From: Bacteroidales bacterium
GTDB lineage: Bacteria; Bacteroidota; Bacteroidia; Bacteroidales; UBA3824
Reading direction: 5' to 3'
NCBI GenBank assembly: GCA_017645985.1
Contig: JAGCNK010000057.1
Span: 1-11,684, forward strand
Length of the DNA stretch: 11,684 nucleotides
Positions 8,106 to 11,684 of this stretch are shown in pieces. Under the pieces are notes generated by a model. The model did no database searches. It saw nothing but the letters and a program-made list of their open reading frames with translations, and was not told the DNA's origin. Position numbers and translations under genes: made by a program. Within the stretch, counting starts at the first letter, position 1, and each line of letters begins with the position of its first letter.

Positions 8106-8741
8106 TCAGTCAAAATAATCTTCTTCGTCTTCCTCTACTTTCTTCTCTAAAATGCCGGCGGCAAGGTTGTCGCCTGCTTGGATAATTGTGCACAGGGGAC
8201 ACATCTCGCGCGATGTGTTGAGGCATTTCTTAAGTTCGAGACTCTGGAAAGGCAAGTCCCAGGCGGTCATATGCCAGCGGATGGCCATAATCTCGTAGTC
8301 GCTCATATCCAGACCGCAGCGGAGCAGCATTATCACTGATTTTTCGCCGTGACCGAGCGGAAAGTTTGAATAGTCGAGATTGTAGCCGGTGTAGTATTCC
8401 ACATTGCCGTTTTTGTCTTTGCGGCGGCGTGTGGTCTTTTTGTAAATGTCAGACTTGCAAACATCATGAAGCAACGCAGCAATTTTAATGCTGTCGTCGG
8501 GACACTCCTCTTTCAATTCGGGACGAAACTCTGCCATCATATCGCGCACTTTGAGCGAGCAGTAGTAGACGTTGAGCGAGTGTTCAAGCAGTCCGCCGTC
8601 GTCGTTCAAATGGTGGCGGCTCGATGCCGGAGCTTCAAAAAAGCCCAGCGAGTCGAGCTCCTCAATCACTTCGTCGATTCCGTCGCGATTGGTGGATTTA
8701 AGAAGGTTGATAAACTCGGTTCGTTTTAAATCGTTTTTCAT
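8106..8741 (-). CDS. HD-domain phosphohydrolase
   Basis: The 211-residue cytoplasmic protein has a full HD metal-site pattern: GGLLEHSLNVY (His54), ALLHDVCKS (His92-Asp93), LGHGEKS (His131), IRWHM (His157) and QAGDNLA (Asp191). This arrangement resembles the HD domain of YhaM-type 3'-5' exoribonucleases, but the nucleic-acid-binding OB domain of YhaM is absent and the N-terminus is only a short helical stretch, so the substrate (nucleotide, RNA or other phosphoester) is unknown. The C-terminus is very acidic. There is no signal peptide, so it is the only cytoplasmic enzyme in a run of envelope genes. It starts 5 bases after the DUF4907-like gene and ends 4 bases before the LtaS-like start, which implies one transcript and probably coupled translation. 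Confidence 0.88.
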   Translation of the reverse strand: MKNDLKRTEFINLLKSTNRDGIDEVIEELDSLGFFEAPASSRHHLNDDGGLLEHSLNVYYCSLKVRDMMAEFRPELKEECPDDSIKIAALLHDVCKSDIYKKTTRRRKDKNGNVEYYTGYNLDYSNFPLGHGEKSVIMLLRCGLDMSDYEIMAIRWHMTAWDLPFQSLELKKCLNTSREMCPLCTIIQAGDNLAAGILEKKVEEDEEDYFD

Positions 8742-8746
8742 CTATT

Positions 8747-9097
8747 TTATTGTTTTATTATGTTCAAGTCTTTGAGCTCCTGGCGTGTAACCGAAGGAGG
8801 CATCTCGCCGCTAAGCAGTTTTTTGATCACCAGGTGGGCGCAGTTGTAGGCGTCTTCCTGCGATTCAAACACGTGGTTGCCTTCCACCACGGGAATCTGT
8901 TTCTGCATAATAAGCTTTTTCTCGTCGGCAAAAATGGCGTAGCCCCATCCGCTGTCTACCTGGACGGTTTCGAGACGAAGTTTCAGTCCTGTGTTGTCGG
9001 TGGTGTCCCACTGCGAATAGTCTTTGGGAGGAGTGTTGTTGACGCATCCCGTAAATGCCGCTATCAATAATGCCGATGCTGTAAGTTTAAGTTTCAT
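8747..9097 (-). CDS. Small DUF4907-like lipoprotein
   Basis: This is a 116-residue exported lipoprotein. The signal peptide ends in lipobox FTGC, with Cys18 as the expected lipid site. The mature part contains SGWGYAIFADEKKLIMQKQI, an EGNHVFESQEDAYNCAHLVI segment and a LLSGEMPPSVTRQEL tail. This matches my memory of the Bacteroidota family DUF4907 (a GYGY-type strand, IP.V.G, F.s.edA, PP..t..el); function is unknown. A profile search would settle the family. It lies 6 bases after the beta-barrel gene and 5 bases before the HD gene, so it is clearly part of the same transcript. The mature protein is only about 98 residues, so it may be an accessory subunit of the barrel or kelch protein (inference). 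Confidence 0.82.
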   Translation of the reverse strand: MKLKLTASALLIAAFTGCVNNTPPKDYSQWDTTDNTGLKLRLETVQVDSGWGYAIFADEKKLIMQKQIPVVEGNHVFESQEDAYNCAHLVIKKLLSGEMPPSVTRQELKDLNIIKQ

Positions 9098-9103
9098 AAT
9101 GCG

Positions 9104-9874
9104 TTAGAATATCTTGCTCAACAGGTACGAACGGTTCGTGGTCCACTGCGAAAGAGGAATCAAAAAGCCGGTGCTTATGTAAAAAAGCACTTTGGGCTGC
9201 GCGCCGTAGGGCGTTACAGTCTGCGTGTTGTCAATATTGCCCACTGATATCTGGTAGTCTTTGTTGAGAAAATGCTGCGGCATAACCGAAAAACGCATAT
9301 TGAACAGCTTGTAGTTGAATCCCGCAAATATCGGGGTGGAAAATGCGTTGTAGGTCTCCTTGTCTTGCTTGTGCTTTACCTTGGTGGAGTTGTTTTTGAG
9401 CTTTTCGCTCGTGGTCATTCCGAGGTTGAGGTTAAACTGCGCTCCGAAATAGAAATAACCCTGATTGTTGTAAATCTGGTGACCGAATTTCAAATATACC
9501 GGAAAGCCTACGCAGGTGACACGGTTTATCTGTTTGAGTTCAAGCGACTTGTCGGCAGACGAATAGCGCGATGCGGCGGCGTACGACGAATATGTGACGC
9601 CGAACACTATGCCCGACTTGTCGTTGTTAAAGTCGTGATGAAACTGCAATCCCAAGTTGAATCCCGGGGCGTATTCCACATTCTTTACAGGATAAACAGG
9701 CACTTTGCCATTGTCGGTAGACACCACAAAGTTTTGGAGCGAGTCGGGTGCGCCGGCAAATGTGTGGTTCATTCCGATTTCAAGAGCAAAATAATTGAAC
9801 TCCCATCTTACCTGCGCCGTTGATATTGCGTATGTGCTTATTAGCAAGATTAATACGATAGTCAGTTTTTTCAT
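9104..9874 (-). CDS. Outer-membrane beta-barrel protein, PorT-like
   Basis: The 256-residue product has a clean signal peptide (residues 1-20, start MKKLTIVLIL, cut after STA). The mature protein alternates hydrophobic and polar residues in short glycine- and aromatic-rich strands (for example GYFYFGAQFNLNLGM and NMRFSVMPQHF) and ends in phenylalanine, as outer-membrane barrels usually do. Size and pattern suit the PorT-like outer membrane barrel group of Bacteroidota, with about 8-10 strands. The frame is open 10 codons further upstream to 9904, but that start would overlap the kelch gene and bury the signal peptide, so the ATG at 9874 is chosen, 11 bases after the kelch stop. Specific function is unknown; its neighbours suggest it anchors or exports a surface complex. 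Confidence 0.82.
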   Translation of the reverse strand: MKKLTIVLILLISTYAISTAQVRWEFNYFALEIGMNHTFAGAPDSLQNFVVSTDNGKVPVYPVKNVEYAPGFNLGLQFHHDFNNDKSGIVFGVTYSSYAAASRYSSADKSLELKQINRVTCVGFPVYLKFGHQIYNNQGYFYFGAQFNLNLGMTTSEKLKNNSTKVKHKQDKETYNAFSTPIFAGFNYKLFNMRFSVMPQHFLNKDYQISVGNIDNTQTVTPYGAQPKVLFYISTGFLIPLSQWTTNRSYLLSKIF

Positions 9875-9885
9875 TGTCGGATTAG

Positions 9886-11373
9886 TTAAGGTCTGTATTC
9901 CCAAAGGAAGTTATAATATTCAGATTCGCTGTAATCGCCATTGAAGCCGCCACCTAAGTAGCAACGGTCGTTGCCCGAAATGCCGAAACTGTGAGAAACA
10001 TTCGTGTACGGAAACGGAGCGCAACGTGTCCAGTCGTTGTTGCCCTGGTCGTAACGCCAGAAATCGGAGTACACACCGCTTTGGTTTTCGCCAGTGCCGA
10101 AGTAGCCGTAGCCGTTCACAGCCATAGCCGCTCCAAACGCGCGGGCGTCGCCAGGAAATGCCTTTTTCTTTTCCCACATAAAGTAATAAGGAGCTTCATC
10201 ATCGGTAGAGCCGTCTTTTAATATGCAATGTATCAAATCGTTGTGATAATTGCCATCGTTGTCTTTTCCACCTACGATATATGCGTTGTCGCCAATGAGG
10301 AAGGTGGACGCGCCGGTGAGTTCGCCATAGGCAAACGGTTGTGTCATAGTGTAGAAATATCCACGAGTGGGGTTAGGCATATTGTTGTTGTCGCGGTCCA
10401 TCACAAACACGTAGAAATCGTTGTGACAAGCTCCGCTGGCGTTTTCGCCCAAACCAACGAATCCCAACTCCCCTATCGCAAATGAAACCGTGCCGGTGCG
10501 CTCGTTGCCGGTGAAGGCGGGACCTATACGGTCTTTGTAGGAGCTGCGGACTTCTTCCCAACGGTCTTTCTTAGTGAGGTCCAACTCGTAGAAATCGTTT
10601 TCGTAACTGTCCTTGCCATTGGAGTTGGAACAGCCGAGACCTACGTAAAGGCATATAACCGGCTCGTTTTTAATGTTGTCGGTATAGTTGAGTATGAATG
10701 CCGAAACACCCCAGCGCGCTTTGCCCTTGAAGGTGGGAAGTTTGGAAATAGCCTTGTTTTTGCTGCTGAACATAAACACATCGTTGAAGCATTGTCCGGC
10801 GTTGCGTCCCAAACCGAAACAGGTGATTGTGTCGCCGTTGAGAACAGTAGACACTGCGAAACCGTCGGCACGGGGATGGGTGTCGATAGTGGACGCAGGT
10901 TTGGAACATTGAAACCACTCGTCGTGTGGCGAGGCGGTTGTGAAAGATGTATACTGCGGATTGTAGCCCACAGTGCCGTTGCTAGTGATCACAAACGAGC
11001 GGACATTGTAAGATGTCTCGTACTTTAATCCGCCGATATACGACTCAAAGTCGCTGCCCGAACCTTGAAAATCAAAAAGAGTGCAGTTAGACGAGTCGGG
11101 GGCGATTACAGGCGTGCCGTTGGTGCTCCAGCAGTGACCGTACCGAACGATCTCGTATGGAGCGGTATATTCAAAAAAGCCTTTAACAGTGGCGTCGCGG
11201 TCCGACACCTCCTGGATAGTATCGCCAAATGCGGCGCTCTCGAGAATGGTTCCCGATGGGGTAACAAACGAGTTTTTCAAAAAAACTCGGTATTCAGAAT
11301 ACAGCGCATCGTCGGCGGTGCATGCGCACATCAATAAGACTGTTGCTGTGAATGCCGTTTTGAGAGTTTTCAT
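9886..11373 (-). CDS. FN3-kelch repeat lipoprotein, probably surface or periplasmic
   Basis: The 495-residue protein starts with a lipoprotein signal; the lipid-bearing cysteine is most likely Cys18 (CAC, followed by TADD). The acidic pair shortly after the cysteine loosely recalls the Bacteroidota surface-export signal, so surface display is possible. Residues about 60-148 form an FN3-like domain of Bacteroidota type (YGHCWS at 78-83, Y.VRSF at 122-127, SFTTA at 143-147). Residues about 170-495 contain roughly five kelch blades with repeated glycine turns and a recurring ND-F/L-Y pattern (FGLGRNAGQCFND, VGLGENASGACHNDFY, YIVGGKDNDGNYHNDL, GYFGTGENQSGVYSDFW), so it should fold into a beta-propeller. 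The galactose-oxidase copper ligands are not evident, so an oxidase role is not supported. It is the first gene after a good promoter and leads the six-gene run. Confidence 0.88.
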   Translation of the reverse strand: MKTLKTAFTATVLLMCACTADDALYSEYRVFLKNSFVTPSGTILESAAFGDTIQEVSDRDATVKGFFEYTAPYEIVRYGHCWSTNGTPVIAPDSSNCTLFDFQGSGSDFESYIGGLKYETSYNVRSFVITSNGTVGYNPQYTSFTTASPHDEWFQCSKPASTIDTHPRADGFAVSTVLNGDTITCFGLGRNAGQCFNDVFMFSSKNKAISKLPTFKGKARWGVSAFILNYTDNIKNEPVICLYVGLGCSNSNGKDSYENDFYELDLTKKDRWEEVRSSYKDRIGPAFTGNERTGTVSFAIGELGFVGLGENASGACHNDFYVFVMDRDNNNMPNPTRGYFYTMTQPFAYGELTGASTFLIGDNAYIVGGKDNDGNYHNDLIHCILKDGSTDDEAPYYFMWEKKKAFPGDARAFGAAMAVNGYGYFGTGENQSGVYSDFWRYDQGNNDWTRCAPFPYTNVSHSFGISGNDRCYLGGGFNGDYSESEYYNFLWEYRP

Positions 11374-11402
11374 TACGCTATTTTAGGTATTATAAATTTT
11401 GC

Positions 11403-11432
11403 CAAAGGTAGAAAAAAAATAGAATATCCAAA
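11403..11432 (-). promoter_or_regulatory. Bacteroidota promoter for the kelch-led gene run
   Basis: On the minus strand TACCTTTG (11403-11410) fits the -7 consensus TAnnTTTG exactly. TTTG (11429-11432) fits the -33 element, with 18 bases between. Transcription would begin near 11396-11399, giving a leader of about 25 bases before the ATG at 11373. No Shine-Dalgarno sequence is seen; the region before the ATG is AT-rich, as usual in this phylum. The -33 element lies inside the T-tract of the tRNA terminator. Confidence 0.75.
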
Positions 11433-11473
11433 AAAAAAATCACGGTGGAAATACTCAAAACTCCTCACCGTGA
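11430..11473 (-). terminator. Intrinsic terminator after the tRNA-Asn pair
   Basis: Bases 11440-11447 and 11466-11473 are exact reverse complements (8 bp, TCACGGTG), extendable by a G-T and several A-T pairs. The loop is 18 bases. Read on the minus strand the stem is followed by ten T residues (11430-11439 as A on the plus strand), so it ends the tRNA transcript 8 bases after the tRNA 3' end. In the plus direction it is followed by ACTTTTTG and could act weakly. Confidence 0.85.
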
Positions 11474-11480
11474 CTTTTTG

Positions 11481-11554
11481 CTCTCCAACGTGGACTTGAA
11501 CCACGGACCCTCTGATTAACAGTCAGATGCTCTAACCAACTGAGCTATTGGAGA
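11481..11554 (-). tRNA. tRNA-Asn (GTT), downstream copy
   Basis: The minus strand folds as a full 74-base cloverleaf: 7-bp acceptor stem (TCTCCAA with TTGGAGA), D arm with AGTTGGTTA loop, anticodon loop CTGTTAA with anticodon GTT at 11518-11520, T arm CGTGG-TTCAAGT-CCACG fully paired, and discriminator G. The 3' CCA is not encoded and must be added by CCA transferase. It reads AAC and AAU codons. It is the second of two tandem copies and is followed by a terminator. Confidence 0.97.
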
Positions 11555-11600
11555 ATTAATCAATAATCTTAATAATCTATGACAATAACATCTTTTATCG

Positions 11601-11674
11601 CTCTCCAACGTGGACTTGAACCATGGACCCTCTGATTAACAGTCAGATGCTCTAACCAACTGAGCTATTGGAGA
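11601..11674 (-). tRNA. tRNA-Asn (GTT), upstream copy with T-stem mismatch
   Basis: Same 74-base cloverleaf and anticodon GTT (11638-11640) as the copy exactly 120 bases to the left, identical except at base 11624 (plus-strand T instead of C). On the RNA this puts A in place of G in the T stem (CATGG against CCACG), making an A-C mismatch at the second pair. CCA is not encoded. The 46-base spacer to the next copy holds no TAnnTTTG element, so the two are probably cut from one transcript whose promoter lies outside the window. Confidence 0.96.
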
Positions 11675-11684
11675 AAATTAATTA

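Noticed and set aside
8102..8113. TTG start at 8113 for the LtaS-like gene
   Set aside because: It would overlap the HD gene by 8 bases and add only four residues; the ATG at 8101 sits directly after the HD stop and begins a normal N-terminus.
6596..8185. Long open frame on the plus strand (529 codons) across the LtaS-like gene
   Set aside because: It is antisense to a gene with clear membrane helices and active-site motifs; its translation has no recognisable domain or signal and looks like a codon-bias shadow.
9272..9823. Plus-strand open frame of 183 codons opposite the barrel gene
   Set aside because: The opposite strand encodes a protein with a signal peptide and barrel pattern and fits the operon spacing; the antisense translation has no features of a real protein.

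Overview
The window looks like a chromosomal segment from a Bacteroidota bacterium, most likely order Bacteroidales. The grounds are promoter-like elements of the Bacteroidota type (TTTG, 18 nt, TAnnTTTG), the lack of Shine-Dalgarno sequences before most starts, short Bacteroidota-style lipoprotein signals, and protein types typical of this phylum: TPR-SpoIIE phosphatases, a GNGPGEF-type six-bladed propeller lipoprotein, an FN3-kelch lipoprotein, a DUF4907-like lipoprotein and a PorT-like barrel. No genus can be named. I see no phage, insertion sequence, CRISPR array or resistance gene.

Layout, left to right. Bases 1-89 are the last 28 codons of a plus-strand gene that starts outside the window, closed by a perfect 16-bp terminator hairpin (111-155). 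A promoter candidate (194-223) then leads into two tandem paralogous plus-strand genes (299-2530 and 2605-4890). Each encodes a signal peptide, a periplasmic TPR region, one membrane helix, a cytoplasmic coiled coil and a SpoIIE/PP2C phosphatase with the metal-binding aspartates intact. They look like transmembrane signalling phosphatases; no partner kinase, STAS protein or sigma factor is in view.

The rest is on the minus strand. Reading from the right end: two tandem tRNA-Asn(GTT) genes spaced exactly 120 bp apart, a terminator (11430-11473), a promoter whose -33 element lies in the terminator's T-tract, and then a tightly packed run of six genes. These are an FN3-kelch lipoprotein, an outer-membrane beta-barrel, a small DUF4907-like lipoprotein, an HD-domain phosphohydrolase, an LtaS-like alkaline-phosphatase-superfamily membrane enzyme, and a six-bladed beta-propeller lipoprotein. 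The first five are separated by only 4-11 bp. The last is 34 bp further on, looks more AT-rich, and ends 3 bp from the stop of the second phosphatase gene, convergently.

How they may work together (inference): the first three products of the minus-strand run are all exported envelope proteins (surface or periplasmic kelch protein, barrel, lipoprotein) and probably form one functional unit. The HD hydrolase and LtaS-like enzyme may be linked to it only by co-transcription. The phosphatase pair is a separate plus-strand unit.
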